Source of the DNA: Euborellia annulipes
Lineage: Eukaryota > Arthropoda > Insecta > Dermaptera > Anisolabididae
Direction: 5' to 3'
Length of the DNA stretch: 64,000 nt
NCBI GenBank assembly: GCA_023213315.1
Contig: JAKCPI010031589.1
Location: forward strand, 29,098 to 93,097
Shown: in pieces, positions 22,225-33,689 of the stretch
How positions within the stretch are numbered: position 1 is the stretch's first letter
How the letters are laid out: each line of letters opens with the position of its first letter
Position numbers and translations under genes: made by a program
The notes under the pieces: model-generated
What the model was told of the DNA's origin: nothing
Databases searched by the model: none
What the model saw: the letters and a program-made list of their open reading frames with translations, nothing else

Positions 22225-22551
22225 GACATACCGGGGAGGACTGCGCCTGCGCGACCAGGAAGGCTAGATGAAGAAGGAGAGAGAAAAAAAAAATGGCGAT
22301 GAGGAGGAATTGAAGACATGTCAGCGGAGAAAAAGAATCAAATTCGGCCAGCCTTCAATATAATCCAATACACGTGTATTTTTAAACAATCTTTTATTCA
22401 GAAGAATCTGATCCACCACTGGGATCGAAAAAGGCTGGCGAAGACGACATCCGAAGGAAGCAACGTGACTTCAACTCGCTTGGCTCTCCTCAGCTCGGGG
22501 TCCATCAAGACATCGGAAAAGCTAAGGAAACATCATTTTTTATTCTCATGA
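22225..22551 (+). other. Possible transcribed GC-richer segment with a 77-codon frame
   Basis: A local rise in GC with CTGCGCCTGCGCGACC (NRF-1-like) at about 22,241-22,256, then a frame from ATG 22,318 to 22,551 beginning MSAEKKNQIRPAF. No domain, signal peptide or homologue is recognised and the end of the frame runs into A-runs. Its status as a gene is speculative. Confidence 0.2.
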
Positions 22552-22559
22552 GATCTATT

Positions 22560-23492
22560 TAAAAAAAAAACAATCTAGATTGATCAATTACCAATAATAA
22601 TTAATAATCTCTTTCATATATTTTTAATAAAAGTGCACACAAAAAAAAAAAAATTTGATATAAAAAAAAACATCCAATTTTATAAAAAAAAAAAACTTAT
22701 TTTTATCTATACATAAACAGAGCTCTGAAATTATTTCAATTATTGAACATTCAATTACAAAGTAAAATCTTTAATAATAATAATTTTTAATTTTTAATAA
22801 TAATCAAAAGAGTTGGAAAGTTGATGAATCTAATAAATAAATTTCATTTTCCTTATTAATAATTTTTATTTAAATGATAAATTTGTAACTCTTTAGGAGC
22901 GAATGAAGGAATAACTAAGTAAATGCGAAATTTAATAAAATTAACAAAACAGAATTTTTATTGTCATAATTTCCAAATACAATTTTCTTAAATGAATTTT
23001 GGAACGTTTCGGAAACGGCTTCACGGGTACCTGAAACAACAGTTAAAAGATAGATGTATGTATTTGTGAGGAATCCTATAGAAAACGGAATCATTAAATT
23101 TTTATAATAATACCCCGTGTCCCCTTAGCTGGGGAGGGAATCTTTGGGGGGTTGGGTGAAATAATAAAAAAAAATAAAAAAAATAAATTTTTTTATAACT
23201 AATTTTTAATCGATGATCCTAAGAAAATAATAAATCGTAGGCGTTTAAATGAAAATTTTCAGAAAATTATTCAATTAAGGGTATTAAAATCGCGTTTTTA
23301 ATAATTGGAAAATGGGAAATTAATAGAGGCATGTTAAAAACTGAGAACAATATTTATTTAGCAATTGAAGATTTGAATCATTTTAAATTATTTTAAAAAT
23401 TATATTTTATCAATTTAAAAATTGAATAATTAAATCTCCCAATTATTTTTTATAATTCGTGATATATATTAAATTTCAACTTTTATTTTTGT
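22560..23492. other. AT-rich DNA
   Basis: No gene seen. The part at 23,260-23,440 is a diverged inverted relative of the sequence flanking the Helitrons at 10,430-10,550 and 11,590-11,700. Confidence 0.45.
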
Positions 23493-23566
23493 CGGGGCTC
23501 GCTGGTGTAGTGAGCTAGGGTGTCAGCTTCTGCAAAAGAAGATCCTGTTCAAATCCTTGGCATGCA
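23493..23566 (+). repeat. tRNA-like SINE head
   Basis: Has an A-box-like GGTGTAGTGAGC and a B-box GTTCAAATCC at tRNA-like spacing, with a possible anticodon arm CTTC/GAAG. The acceptor stem does not pair, and position 33 of the loop is not T. It is followed by the usual AT tail. More likely a tRNA-derived retroposon head than a functional tRNA. Confidence 0.4.
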
Positions 23567-23686
23567 GGATTTTTCATTAAAATAAAAATATTTATTTAAT
23601 GCAAACAAACTCAAGCAAGCCCTGGATTGGAATATAGGATCTTTCCACAACAGCCCTCAGGCAACTCTACGAGGAGAGGGAGGCTG

Positions 23687-23860
23687 TGACACGTCGGGGG
23701 GGGGGGAAGGGGGGGGGGGGAGGAAAGAAGAGGGGGAAAAGGGGGGGAAGAAAAAGGAGAAGAGAGAGAGAGAGGAGGAGGGTGGAGAGGAGGGGGGGGG
23801 GGGGGGAGGGGGGGGGGGGGGAAGAGAGGGAAAAAAAGGGAAAGGAAAAAAAAAAAAAAA
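23687..23860 (+). repeat. Extreme purine (G/A) tract
   Basis: About 170 bp almost without pyrimidines on the plus strand, with several runs of ten or more G. Such tracts can form G-quadruplex or triplex structures. The Gly/Lys/Arg frame on plus and the Pro/Ser frame on minus are by-products of the composition. Confidence 0.8.
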
Positions 23861-23869
23861 ATTTATTTT

Positions 23870-23935
23870 TGTCGTCACGGCTTGTGACGTCATCGCTTGT
23901 AGCGTCACGGCTTTTGACGTCATGGCTTGTAACGC
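23870..23935 (+). repeat. 15-bp minisatellite with CRE-like TGACGTCA sites
   Basis: About four units of GTCACGGCTTGTGAC type in tandem. Unit junctions create TGACGTCA twice (near 23,885 and 23,915). On the minus strand this yields an AVTxxAM pentapeptide pattern, which I regard as incidental. Confidence 0.65.
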
Positions 23936-24029
23936 GACATGCTGATAGAAGAGCGAAAAAATTGAGGGGGTTAAATAAAAAATTCCCTTTTAAAAAAAAA
24001 TTAAAATTTTCATTTTTAAATTAGACGTT

Positions 24030-24595
24030 TTTGTTTTTTTATATATATATATATAAAAATATTTAGATAATCTTTAATCTATTATGGAATATGCTCACGA
24101 ATTTAAGTTATTAAAAAAAAAAATACGTTAAAATGCCTCAGTATTTTCGGACTAAACATTCAATGTGCCCATTAAAGGATTAACCGAATATTTATTTTTC
24201 CAAAATCACCTAAAAAAAAAAAAAAAAAATAATAATAAAATATAATCTACGCATACAATTAATTTTCATTTAGTAATCCATCCAAAACAATATCATCTCT
24301 CTTTGTCTCGCAATATAAACGATGGCTGGAGGTTTCATTACGTTATTTTAGGAATTATAATCATTAAGCCATTATTGTTTTATAATCACACTATTAATCC
24401 TTTTCATTATTAATTTTCATTATTTAGTCCGGCGATAAAATGCTTTATTTAAACTTTAAATAGCTCTTTGCTTTAAAATAGAAATGAAGGGCTCAGTGGA
24501 ACATAGTCATAAGCCACAAAACATTAGTTTCGAGATAGTGACAAAAGTTTAACTCAAATCTGTAAATCAGCCGCTTAATTTAGAATAATTTTCTT
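24030..24595. other. AT-rich DNA without a gene
   Basis: No supported feature. Confidence 0.45.
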
Positions 24596-24899
24596 TATAA
24601 AAATCTGGTGTGACTGGTCGCACAGCACTCAACTTTCGATTACCGAAGGTAAGTCACACCAGTTTTTGTGTTGAGATATATTTAGTTTCCGCCGATATAT
24701 TAGAATTCAAGATGTAAAATTTATAAATATGGGAAAATATTTATATTTTGTTACCATGGCAAACATTTCTTCTATCTTTTCTATGGAGTACAAGAGTAAA
24801 GTGGTCTTCAGAAGATTTCAATCACAAAATGAGAATATTTGTTGAGTGTGGAAGTGGCTGTGATTAATATCTTAAAAGAATGGAAGGAGGTAGCAGCCA

Positions 24900-24990
24900 G
24901 GAAGGAGTGTCTCCAAAACAATGAAACTCCCAGATATTCGCGACGTTTCGGTCCAAATTTATTTGACCATCATCAGGCAATCAGGAGTTG
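24900..24990. repeat. GACGTTTCGG / CATCATCAGG segment
   Basis: CGACGTTTCGGTCC followed by GACCATCATCAGGC, the same word pair seen in repeat C and in the element at 60,845-61,736. It is probably the end of a transposable element. Confidence 0.4.
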
Positions 24991-25154
24991 TCATATGTAA
25001 ATTTATATAAATATATTTAATCATATGTTGCTTCGGACTTGTTAATGACATTAAAATTTTGCTCATCTGCAATCGAAGGCTTAGATATGTGAGGAAGTAA
25101 TCTACTTCAAGTTCTACTTCAATCCAATACTTTCTCTCTCTATATATTAACATA

Positions 25155-25283
25155 TCCCACATAGCACTGCAACCAAAAAGCGGACATTTGGACGTCGAAG
25201 GGACGATGCTGCAACTTTGGGACATCGCAGAACGTCCCTGCGGCGTCGAAATGTCCGATTTTTGGTTGCAGTGCTATGTGGGA
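25155..25283. mobile_element. 129-bp palindromic MITE
   Basis: Ends TCCCACATAGCACTGCAACC and GGTTGCAGTGCTATGTGGGA are a perfect inverted repeat. Inner arms CGGACATTT and AAATGTCCG also pair. It is inserted in the TATA microsatellite near the right end of the HER element; the TSD is ambiguous (TA). Confidence 0.85.
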
Positions 25284-25359
25284 TATATAGAGGTAAGAGA
25301 AAGTAAAAATTAAAGCCTGCTAAAATTGATTAAATCCCTCAAATGAAAAATAATAAAAA

Positions 25360-25385
25360 TCTATATATATAATTCACTAATGTCC

Positions 25386-25436
<51 letters not shown>

Positions 25437-25925
25437 ACGCTCTATTTAGGCAACTTCCCGTTGGAATTTTGAAATGAAATTTTTTATACATAAAGAGGAC
25501 CTTCTCGGGATTACAGGAAAATTATTTTCATCCCGAAATTCCCATAACTTTTTGAGTTATTAATTTTTAAAGTTACTATTTCTCCCATAGGAAATGTATA
25601 GAGAAATATTTAAGTATTCTTTTCATTTGTGTATTCTATGAAGGTAAACAAATCTTCAAACAGGCACTGGTTTGGAATAGTAATGATAATTTTTTTTCAT
25701 AATTAAGAAGAAAAAGCGAGGGTCCGCCGCAGGCGGCCGGAGCCAGCGGCGGGGGGTCCAGGGGGCGAAGCCCCCTGTCTATATGTAAAGGCGGGCGCCA
25801 CGGGTTCTCAATAAGAAAAGGCGAGGGTTCGCCGCAGGCGGGCCCGAGCCAGCCGGAGGGGGGTCCAGGGGGCGAAGCCCCCGGCTAGGCGCGAAGCCCG
25901 CCGAAGGGGCGGGCGACGCGGCTAG
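25360..25925 (+). mobile_element. Non-autonomous Helitron, complete
   Basis: TC start (TCTATATATATAATTCAC) preceded by A; hairpin GCCCGCCGAAGGGGCGGGC, then CTAG at 25,922-25,925 followed by T. A (TCTG)n tract is at 25,386-25,436. 566 bp, no gene. The cleanest complete copy in the window. Confidence 0.9.
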
Positions 25926-26035
25926 TTATTATATAAATAAATTTTTTATTTTTTATTTTTTTTTTTTTTTAAGAGATCTGATATATAACTCGGATCAAGA
26001 GAAACAAAACAGGCAGAAACTCGGCTATTATAAGG

Positions 26036-26174
26036 GATATATATATAATTCTTTAAGATGTGAGGGTTGCATTTTTATTGCCTGAAACGAGATGAATGAA
26101 TAATTAGGGCACTTAATTAAGAAAGGGCGGGCCCGAGCCAATCCGAAGGGGGTCCAGGAGGGCGGATTGGCTAG
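26036..26174 (+). mobile_element. Short Helitron-like remnant
   Basis: ATATATATATAATTC at the left, GGGCGGGCCCGAGCC in the interior, and GGATTGGCTAG followed by T at the right. Too short and degraded for certainty. Confidence 0.45.
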
Positions 26175-26199
26175 TCATATATTTCATTAGACGCTTTAT

Positions 26200-26690
26200 A
26201 CTGCCCAATTAGTCGGGGGGGGGAGGGGGAGAAATCATCCTGAACCCCCCCCCCATCGAAAAATTTCTGGCTACGCCTATTTTATGAATATCTCAAAAAT
26301 GACACAATGGTGGCTTATGACTATCTTCCACTAAGCCCTTTAAATGATCAAATTACAGATGAAGTGAGACACTATCAAGAGCCATAATAAAATTCTCTAA
26401 CAGGAGGCAGAAAATATTTTCAGAAATCGCGTTGGGGATAGAATTTAATCATTTTAAAGTGTAGAGATTGATTACACATAAAGTTAGTTCTTTTAATACC
26501 GCCGTCACCGTTTAACAATAAAAATATTTATTACCATCCATCTGACCTTCTTCTCTCTCTACTTCCAGATTTATTTCATTCGCCCTCCCCCTCCCCCCTC
26601 CCTCCCCCCTCCATTAGTAAATTTTAATCACTAGACAGGCTATAAGATATTTATTCTCATTTCTATTAAAGAGGATGTCTTTTGGCGTTT
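26200..26690. other. Unassigned DNA with G/C runs and pyrimidine tracts
   Basis: A possible hAT-like MITE scrap (CTGGCTACGCC at about 26,267) and a C/T tract near 26,585-26,612. No gene. Confidence 0.4.
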
Positions 26691-27310
26691 TACTTTCTCT
26701 TACCTCTATATATGAGAGAGAAAGTATTGGATTCATGTCGAGATTTAGACGGATATACACGTTTTGAGGTCCCCTGAATCCAAAAAAGTGATTTCCCGCA
26801 AGATGGTCTGTCTGTGTGTTCACTTTTAAGCATGAAGGAATTAAGCTAGGAGGTTGAAATTTTATATTTAAGTTAGGCACCCCTTGGGACGTGACAGGAA
26901 GCTTTTAATCAAAATCGGCCAAAAAATACTAGTACTTTATTGATGTACTTTTTCAGTTTTTTTTTTTTTCAATTTTCTCAAAATTCGCTCTAACGATTTT
27001 GATTAAAATTCAAAAATCAATTATTTTTTAGAATCTCTTTAAAATGTATATTCTCATTTTGTCATTGAAATCTTCTGAAGACCACTTTACTCTTGTACTT
27101 CATAGGGAAGATAGGAGAAATGGTTGCCATGGCAACAAAATATAAATATTTTCCCATACTTATAAATTTTACATCTTAAATTCCAATATATTGGCGGGAA
27201 CTAAATATATGTCGACACAAAATATCTGGTGTGACAAGCACAGAACACAACTTTCGATTACCGAAGGTAAGAGAAAGTTGTGTGCTGTGCGCCAGTCACA
27301 CCAGATTTTT
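26688..27310 (-). mobile_element. HER element, minus strand, nearly complete
   Basis: TTTTACTTTCTCTTACCTC at the left, GAGAGAAAGTATTGGATTC next, an intact body, and an intact hairpin (27,222-27,308). Confidence 0.85.
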
Positions 27311-27410
27311 CTTCTTTCGATTTTCTCAAAATTCGCTCTAAGAATTTTGATTAATTTCCATTTTTCTCGGAATTTTCTTTAAAGATTTTAAATTTTCTAT
27401 TTTAATTATA

Positions 27411-27587
27411 ACTTTGCTTATTATCCGTTTATTTGTAAATATAAAAAATTGCATTGATGGAATGCTCAGCTATTTTGTCATATTGGATGGGAGGAGTTAA
27501 CGATTTGCAAAACATCTGTTGATTGTATTGAAGATGCTTCCATATCGAAATATTTACAAATAAACGGATAATCCGCAAAAGTATTTA
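27411..27587. mobile_element. Small MITE with 32-bp inverted ends
   Basis: Left CTTTGCTTATTATCCGTTTA and right TAAACGGATAATCCGCAAAA are inverted repeats extending to ATATTTACAAATAAACGG. No TSD was assigned. Confidence 0.5.
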
Positions 27588-27970
27588 TTTTTTGGCCGAC
27601 GGTCCTTATAATTAAATTGATCGTCCTTACGGGCCATCTAAAACAATAACAACAACAACAATTTTAAATTTTCTATTTTCTGTATACAAAACAAACTACG
27701 ATTGATCTCGTCTCTGAAAAAGTAAAAGGAGTAGCCCCTACTAGTACTTTACAGATGTAGCCTACTTTTTTTAGTTTTTCCAATTTTCTCAAAAATTCGC
27801 TCTCATTTATTTCAAATTTTAAGTACCAATATGAAATTAAGCTAGGTTTTGTCTTTGGGATTCGTGTACAAGTACTTTATTTATTTATTTGGTCAAATCA
27901 AAATTACAGAAAAAATTCCAATTACAATTTTGATGATTAATGAAAGTAGTAGAATAAGAAAGAAAGAAAA

Positions 27971-28661
27971 AAAAATCTGGTGTGACTGGCGCACAGCACA
28001 CAACTTTCTCTTACCTTCGGTAATCGAAAGTTGTGTACTGTGCTTGTCTCACCAGATTTTTTGTGTCGACATGTATTTAGTTCCCGGCAGTAGGGAATAT
28101 TTGAATTCAGATGTAAAATTTATAAGTATCGGAAAATATTTATATTTTGTTACCATGGCAACCATAGGAGAAATTCCTATCTTTCCTATGAAGAACAAGA
28201 GTAAAGTGGTCTTCAGAAGATTTCAATCACAAAATGAGAATATAGATTTTATAGAGAATCTAAAAAATAATTGATTTTTGAATTTTAAAAAAAATCGTTG
28301 GAGCAAATTTTGAGAAAATCGAAAAAAACTGAAAAAGTGCATCAGTAAAGTACTAGTACTTTTTGGCCAATTTTGTTGAAAAGCTTCGTGTCACGTCCCA
28401 GGGGGGTGCCTAACTTAAATATAAAATTTCAACTTCCTAGCTCTTTTTGTTCTTGAGATATTTTGTTCACAGACACACACACAGACACACACGACAGACA
28501 CACAGACAGACAGACCATGTCGCGAAAACCACTTTTTTGGATTCAGGGGGACCTCAAAACGTGAAGATCCATCAAAATCTCGACATCGAATTTTTGACAT
28601 GAAACCAATACTTTCTCTCTCTATATATTAACATATATATAGAGGTACGAGAAAGTAAAAA
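27971..28661 (+). mobile_element. HER element, complete
   Basis: Intact 88-nt hairpin at the left and GGTACGAGAAAGTAAAAAAG at the right, about 690 bp. The flanks both read AAGAAAGAA-type sequence, a possible but low-complexity target duplication. The 141-codon frame over it is only the HER sequence read through. Confidence 0.88.
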
Positions 28662-28709
28662 AGAAAGAAGTGAAAATAAAAGGAATCTACAATACTTATC
28701 TTCTTTTTC

Positions 28710-29185
28710 TCTTTATATATATAATTCTTCTGTACGTGTGTATGTGACTGAACTCCTCCTAAACGACTGAACCAATTATGATGAAATTTTCTGTGTATGT
28801 TTGTGAGAGTCCCGGACAGGTTTTGTTTCACAAATAACAATAAGTTAATGAGTAATTAACCGTTAAAATAAGAAAAAAATAAAAATTAGGAGAAATAGTT
28901 GCCATGGTAAGAAAATATAAATATTTACCCATGTTTACGATTTTTTTTAATTTATTTACATTTTGAATTCTAAAATATCGGCGTAAATTTTTTTGTCTGT
29001 GTACCGGGAGAGTCCCGGAAAGGATATTATTCACAAAAAATCTCAAGTTCATGAATAATTAACCGTTAAAAAATGAAAAGGGAAAATGTATGTACCGGTA
29101 TGTATATAAGTAGGCGAGCAAGGGGGTCCAGGGGCGCAGCCCCGCTAAACGTGAAAGCCCCGCCGAAGGCGGGGCTTGCGTCTAG
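28710..29185 (+). mobile_element. Helitron of a second type with an internal HER scrap
   Basis: Starts TCTTTATATATATAATTCTT, then CTGTACGTGTGTATGTGACT and CTCCTCCTAAACGACTGAAC. Ends with the hairpin GCCCCGCCGAAGGCGGGGC, then CTAG, then T. A HER fragment (GTTGCCATGGTAAGAAAATA, about 28,885-28,990) lies between two copies of a GAGAGTCCCGGA...AATTAACCGTTAAAA segment. Confidence 0.8.
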
Positions 29186-29289
29186 TAACTTAGAAATGTA
29201 CATTCACCAATAATACAGTATAAAATAGCATCAAAAAAGCAGTCAGAAACAACTAGGAGGGAGCCCAATTGCCTCTCAAATTCATTAGG

Positions 29290-30050
29290 GGGTTATTCCA
29301 ACCATATCAATCATCAATTGATTGGCCTCCTAATATTTCTAAAAATAGGGATCTTTCTCTATAAAGAGTACGCACATATTCCTGGTAGAAAAGATATTTT
29401 CTTCCACCATAATGCATATGTACTGATAGACCTATTTTTCCCAAAAGCTCTGAAGAGTCTACTTGGCCACTAAGTAGCTTAAAAATAAATTTGAGACCAA
29501 TTTGTCTCCTTCTATCTTCCAAAGATTCCATCTCGAAAAGATCTAAAAGTTCGGCATAAGGGACCAAATAAGTGTAGAAGCCTGTGTTCTTATAAAAGAG
29601 ATAACGGAGAAATTTTCTCTGTACAGACTCCACACTGGCAATATGGGTTCTTGCTAAAGGATCCCAAATAAGTGCCGCGTATTCGAGACGGGATCTTACA
29701 ATGGCAAAATATAGAGTCTTCAGGACCTCAGTACTACCAAAGCATCTGCAGGTGCGAACAACAAAGCCCAACATCCTCAGTGCCCTATTGATAGTTTGGT
29801 TTATATGGGGAGCAAATGTGAGCCTCTCATCCAAGAGCACCCCCAGATCCTCCTGCTATCTCTTTCCTACAGAGGTTTTCACCCATTAATATGTAGGAGT
29901 TAATTGAATTTTCCTTCTTTCTACTAAATGTTATGGTGAAACATTTTTTAGCATTTAACTTTAAGCCATTAGCTTTACACCAAATATTTGTATTATTTAG
30001 ATCATTTTGAACATACAAATGATCATTTTCATTGATGATTTCTCTCAAGT
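29290..30050 (-). pseudogene. Non-LTR retrotransposon reverse transcriptase, C-terminal part, frameshifted
   Basis: Two overlapping minus-strand frames form the end of a LINE ORF2. The upstream frame (30,048-29,827) has the NTNIWCKANGLKLNAKKC segment that follows the YADD motif in Jockey-like reverse transcriptases. The downstream frame (29,840-29,307, ending at a stop) begins LLDERLTFAPHINQTINRA and contains RSRLEYAALIWDP, the thumb/connection signature of this class. The frames are joined near 29,830-29,850 by a frameshift. The fingers, the palm with YADD, and the endonuclease are absent, so this is a 5'-truncated dead copy. Clade is not resolved beyond Jockey/CR1-like. Confidence 0.8.
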
Positions 30051-30149
30051 ATAATACTTTTAATTCAATTTTATCAAAAGAATAGGGAGCCTCGGAGTCA
30101 CAACGAAGCGCCGATACGCTTTTATTTTAAGTCATAAATATTCTTTTTA

Positions 30150-30275
30150 TTTTTTCGACTCGGGCGACTTCAAAACGGGTCGATCGATCAAAATCTCGAC
30201 ATCGAATTTTTGACATGAATCCAATACTTTCTCTCTATATATATATTAAATATAAAGGTAAGAGAAAGTAAAAAA
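30150..30275 (+). mobile_element. HER right-end fragment
   Basis: TCAAAATCTCGACATCGAAT, CCAATACTTTCTC, GGTAAGAGAAAGTAAAAAA. The left three quarters are missing. Confidence 0.75.
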
Positions 30276-30639
30276 CAGAATAAAATAAGAGATTGATCAT
30301 CACAAACGGAGGTAAATTGAAAATAGATATATTTCGATATTTCTCCACCAGAGTGTAGCACCGGTCAAAGGCGCCTGCAATTCCTAGCGATAGGCATTCA
30401 AACACGCTAGGGAAAGTAACATGCAACGGAATTTCCAGATTAGGGTTGAGAGATAATACAGAGGTTATTTAATGTCATGTTGCTTTAAAACAGTTATATT
30501 GTAATGAACATTTCTCAAGATTCCATTCTATTACCTATTCACCGGGGTAACTAGCCTTTGAGGGCAGGGGGGGGGCACTTAACTGGGACGCCGATTTTTG
30601 TTGGAGTTTTTTTTTTTTTTTTAATATTCGAATCTCGTT

Positions 30640-30918
30640 CGATCTTAAATAAAAAAGCCGGAGATTTCGGTAAAAAGTTGGAAAGCCGGAGGGTTGGCAG
30701 CACTGGCACTGAATTTATAAAATTCTTCTTTCCAAGCCCTATTCCCGCAGTGCGGGGTCGGCGGAATAGGTTTTTTGTGATCGGAAGATATAGAACAGGC
30801 CGGCCCGTCGCACGGTCTGACGCACTGTTGAAAATATAGAAGGAAGGGACAGACATGTAAACAACAGAAGGACTGCCAGTCCCAGCTCGGGTAGCTCGTA
30901 CCCACAAGGCGTGGGCCC
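30640..30918 (-). repeat. Dispersed repeat F, copy 1
   Basis: GC-richer sequence (GCTCGGGTAGCTCGTACCCA, CCCGCAGTGCGGGGTCGG) whose inverted, diverged copy lies at 50,041-50,272. The overlapping frames on both strands are not conserved between the copies, so this is treated as a repeat and not a gene. Confidence 0.6.
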
Positions 30919-31305
30919 CTATATATACGACGTATAATTCGCTAATGTGTGTCCGTCCGTCTGTCACGCTCTATTTAGGCAACTTCCCGTTGGAATTTTG
31001 AAATGAAATTTTATATGCATAAAGAAGACCTTCTCGGGATTACAGGAAAATTATTTTCATCCCGAAATTCCTATAACTTTTTGAGTTATTAATTCTTAAA
31101 GTTACGATTTCTCCCATAGGAAATGCATAGAGAAATATTTATGTATTCTTTTCATTTGTGTATTCCATGAATGTAAACAAGTCCTCAAGCAGGCACTGGA
31201 TTGGAATAGTAATGATAATAATTTTCTTTTCATAATGAATAAAAGGCGAGAGTCCGCAGTAGGCGGGTCCGTACCAGCTGGCGGGGGTCCAGGGGCTAAG
31301 CCCCC
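30919..31305 (+). mobile_element. Helitron fragment
   Basis: TATATATACGACGTATAATT, GTCCGTCCGTCTGTCACGCT, the shared Helitron interior and the GC-rich 3' block, but no CTAG terminus. Otherwise parallel to the copy at 25,360. Confidence 0.7.
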
Positions 31306-32095
31306 CGGTTCAGACCTCCCTTTTTTTAAATATTTTTACTTTCTAATAAAATTTAAATATAAAACTTCTATATACAGAATATAATAATTTTTGTAAAACT
31401 ATCAATTTTTCTGGAAAGAATAATTATTCCGTATCTTAAAATCCCCGTCCCTGGGCTATATCTTAGATGCCCTAGATCATGTCGATGTCGGTATGTAGGC
31501 CTGATGCGCCTAGGGCGGAGGGGAGGGAGCGAGCCCTCCCCCCCTTCGCCCCCACCTAGATACGCTACTGTATCTATTCTATCTTCATGAATATTTAAAT
31601 TTTAATTAAAGAGCAATTCTTTTAATCTTTTTTTTATATCAATAAATATAATTTATTTAAGTTTATTTAATATTCTCAACAATGACAATTAATTAAATAA
31701 TATCTTTTATTTAAATTTTATTATTAAAATATTAATGTATCATTATTATTAATTAATGTTTATATAAAATAATAAATTTAATTGTCACCCAGCCGCCAAG
31801 GCATACGCATCGCCTGGACAACTCTCTGATTAAAGTTTTCTTATGGGGCTCTGCCTCGGCCAAGCAACCACCCCACCCAGTAAAGTTGCTATTCTTCAAT
31901 ACCCCCTCCCCCTGGTCCACTACCCAGAGGAAGATGCTCTGAACTGCATTAACTGCCGTGGCCGTTGAAACGATCCTGCTGACCTAGAACAGACTACCAG
32001 CATCGACCAGTCACCTCACCATCCATCTTCAACTACAGATGAGTTTTTCAACATTTTCCCATTTCCCCCTACATTATACTAAATTCTCATCATTA
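31306..32095. other. AT-rich DNA with GC-richer islands
   Basis: A small G/C element-like patch (ATGCGCCTAGGGCGGAGG...CCACCTAGATACGCTACTG) at about 31,497-31,571. The stretch 31,790-32,045 is GC-richer and looks like decayed coding sequence (YPEEDALNCINCRGR in one plus frame), but I cannot assign a family. Confidence 0.4.
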
Positions 32096-32632
32096 CTATA
32101 TATAAAGCGCTAGCCGCTGACTTCCTGTCCCTGGGTGTATGTGCCTGTTCTCTCGCTGATTGACTAGAATTACAGGAAGTGGAGCGGGAGAGGGAAATTT
32201 GAAACAAGTTATATAACTGCAATTGCAAAATTTCCAAACAGTGGGCAAAAATAAACTTGATGCATTTGCTCGCCGAACGCGTATGTATGATAAACAATAA
32301 ACGGTAATACTGCGTACACACCCCACCTTACCGGCGTTAATGCGAGGCTAACGACCGATAAAGCCAATTAATTTGTGTTATTAAAAAAAAAAAAAATCGT
32401 ACTTTTTGAAACGACGAGTAACGTAGAAATAATTTGAATCTTTTAAATGTTTTAGGGAATTAATTATAATCAAGTTTTTTTCATTATCTGAACACAAAAT
32501 TCTTTTTGGTAGCTTTGTGATTTATGGCCACCTCTTCTCCAGGTCTAACTTTATAGGAGGTCATTAACAATGCAACAAAAAATATCCTAAATTTTAATAA
32601 ACATGCCCACCCAAGGCGGGCTTTGCAGCTAG
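32096..32632 (+). mobile_element. Helitron of a third type
   Basis: Left end CTATATATAAAGCGCTAGCC; right end GCCCACCCAAGGCGGGC hairpin, then TTTGCAGCTAG followed by T. The interior contains GCTGATTGACTAGAATTACA. About 537 bp and non-coding. Confidence 0.65.
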
Positions 32633-32639
32633 TAATACA

Positions 32640-33380
32640 TATAAAATAACGCTGGCCTGACGAAAAGTTGAAAAACAAACAGAAGATTGTTAGAGAGAGA
32701 AAAGATATTCGTAATCATGTGCTGCTATCTAGCGGAATCGATGAGAACTTTGTAGTCAAACACTTTTAGAACTAAATTTAAATTAGGATTTAATTTTAAA
32801 AGATAAAATTTATCAAGAATATATATCATCTTGGCAAATAATGAATTAATTCTTTAAATCATATCTTATCTTATACTATTAAACGAGCAATGTACGTTTA
32901 TTTGTTTGTTTGTTTATACATATAAACATTAAAAGACCATTAAAATTGGAAAAATAACAGGTAGCATTCCTAACTGGGAAATCCCTGCCATGATATTCAT
33001 ACATTTCTCCTTATTAACCCTTCTTTCATGAATTGTCTTTAGAATTAAAACTATTCCTATTATTTCTTTCATTCAAATCCTTTATTCGATCAACTTCTAA
33101 ATTTATTTTGGATGTTAACATCAATTTTTGACAATTATTTCCTGACAATTTCATTCTCTCTAGCCAATCGAATAGCTTTATCCAAACTTAATTCTTCCTT
33201 CAATAACAAGTAAGTTTCTTATTCTTCTATCTCGAATCAAAGAACTCTTCCAAACTCCAAATTCACAAAACTCTACAAAGAAATAATAAACTCATCAACC
33301 CTGAAATCACTCGATATCGCTCAAAACGTCTTCTCCATTTTAACCATCCCTCACTTGGGATGAGATCAAAATTTTCCGAA
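32640..33380. other. AT-rich DNA with a possible Helitron 5' end
   Basis: TCTTATACTATTAAACGAGC at 32,872-32,891 resembles the start of another arthropod Helitron type, but I see no matching CTAG hairpin end. No gene. Confidence 0.35.
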
Positions 33381-33385
33381 GGTTG

Positions 33386-33689
33386 AGTTGGAGAATAATA
33401 ACTAGCAGATTTATCGCACCACCTGACGTCCTTTATTTGTCCAGATATTTCGATGCATAGGACACGCATCATCTTCAGTGCCGCAAAGTTATCTGCTTTG
33501 GACACAGAGCGGTCATCAGCTTAGAGAAGGCACCTCACTAATTATGTCTAACGCCCCTTTGGCATTCGATAGAACTAGACTAAGCCCACCTACTATATCC
33601 TCGCGGCACTGAAGATGATCCATCGAAATATCTGCCAAATAAAGGACGTCAGGTGGAGCGATAAATCTGCTGGTTATTATTCTCCAACC
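33386..33689. mobile_element. Foldback MITE
   Basis: Inverted arms of about 100 bp (33,386-33,488; 33,603-33,689): TTGGAGAATAATAACTAGCA with TGCTGGTTATTATTCTCCAA, and CACCTGACGTCC with GGACGTCAGGTG. The loop is about 115 bp. It carries the ATCATCTTCAGTG / CACTGAAGATGAT words also seen in repeat C. Confidence 0.75.

Larger units (their letters stand above)
24599..25309 (+). mobile_element. HER element with foreign DNA and a MITE inside
   Basis: The left hairpin is present but shortened on its right arm, and its loop is in the opposite sense to other plus-strand copies (TTTCGATTACCGAAGG instead of TTTCTCTTACCTTCGG). The body breaks at 24,840, where about 270 bp of unrelated DNA replaces the middle, and resumes with TCCAATACTTTCTC. 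A MITE lies at 25,155-25,283, and the element ends GGTAAGAGAAAGTAAAAAT. Confidence 0.75.

Noticed and set aside
23657..24024. Open frames of 88 and 112 codons on both strands
   Set aside because: They are products of the purine tract and 15-bp minisatellite (Gly/Arg/Lys or Pro/Ser runs); no protein family.
25386..25436. CRISPR-like or satellite array
   Set aside because: Pure (TCTG)n without spacers; part of the Helitron.
30551..30967. 138-codon frame and two others
   Set aside because: It lies in dispersed repeat F; the copy at 50,041 does not keep the frame.
32079..32326. Two Cys/Ser-rich minus frames
   Set aside because: They overlap each other inside a Helitron with TC and CTAG ends; no conservation signal.
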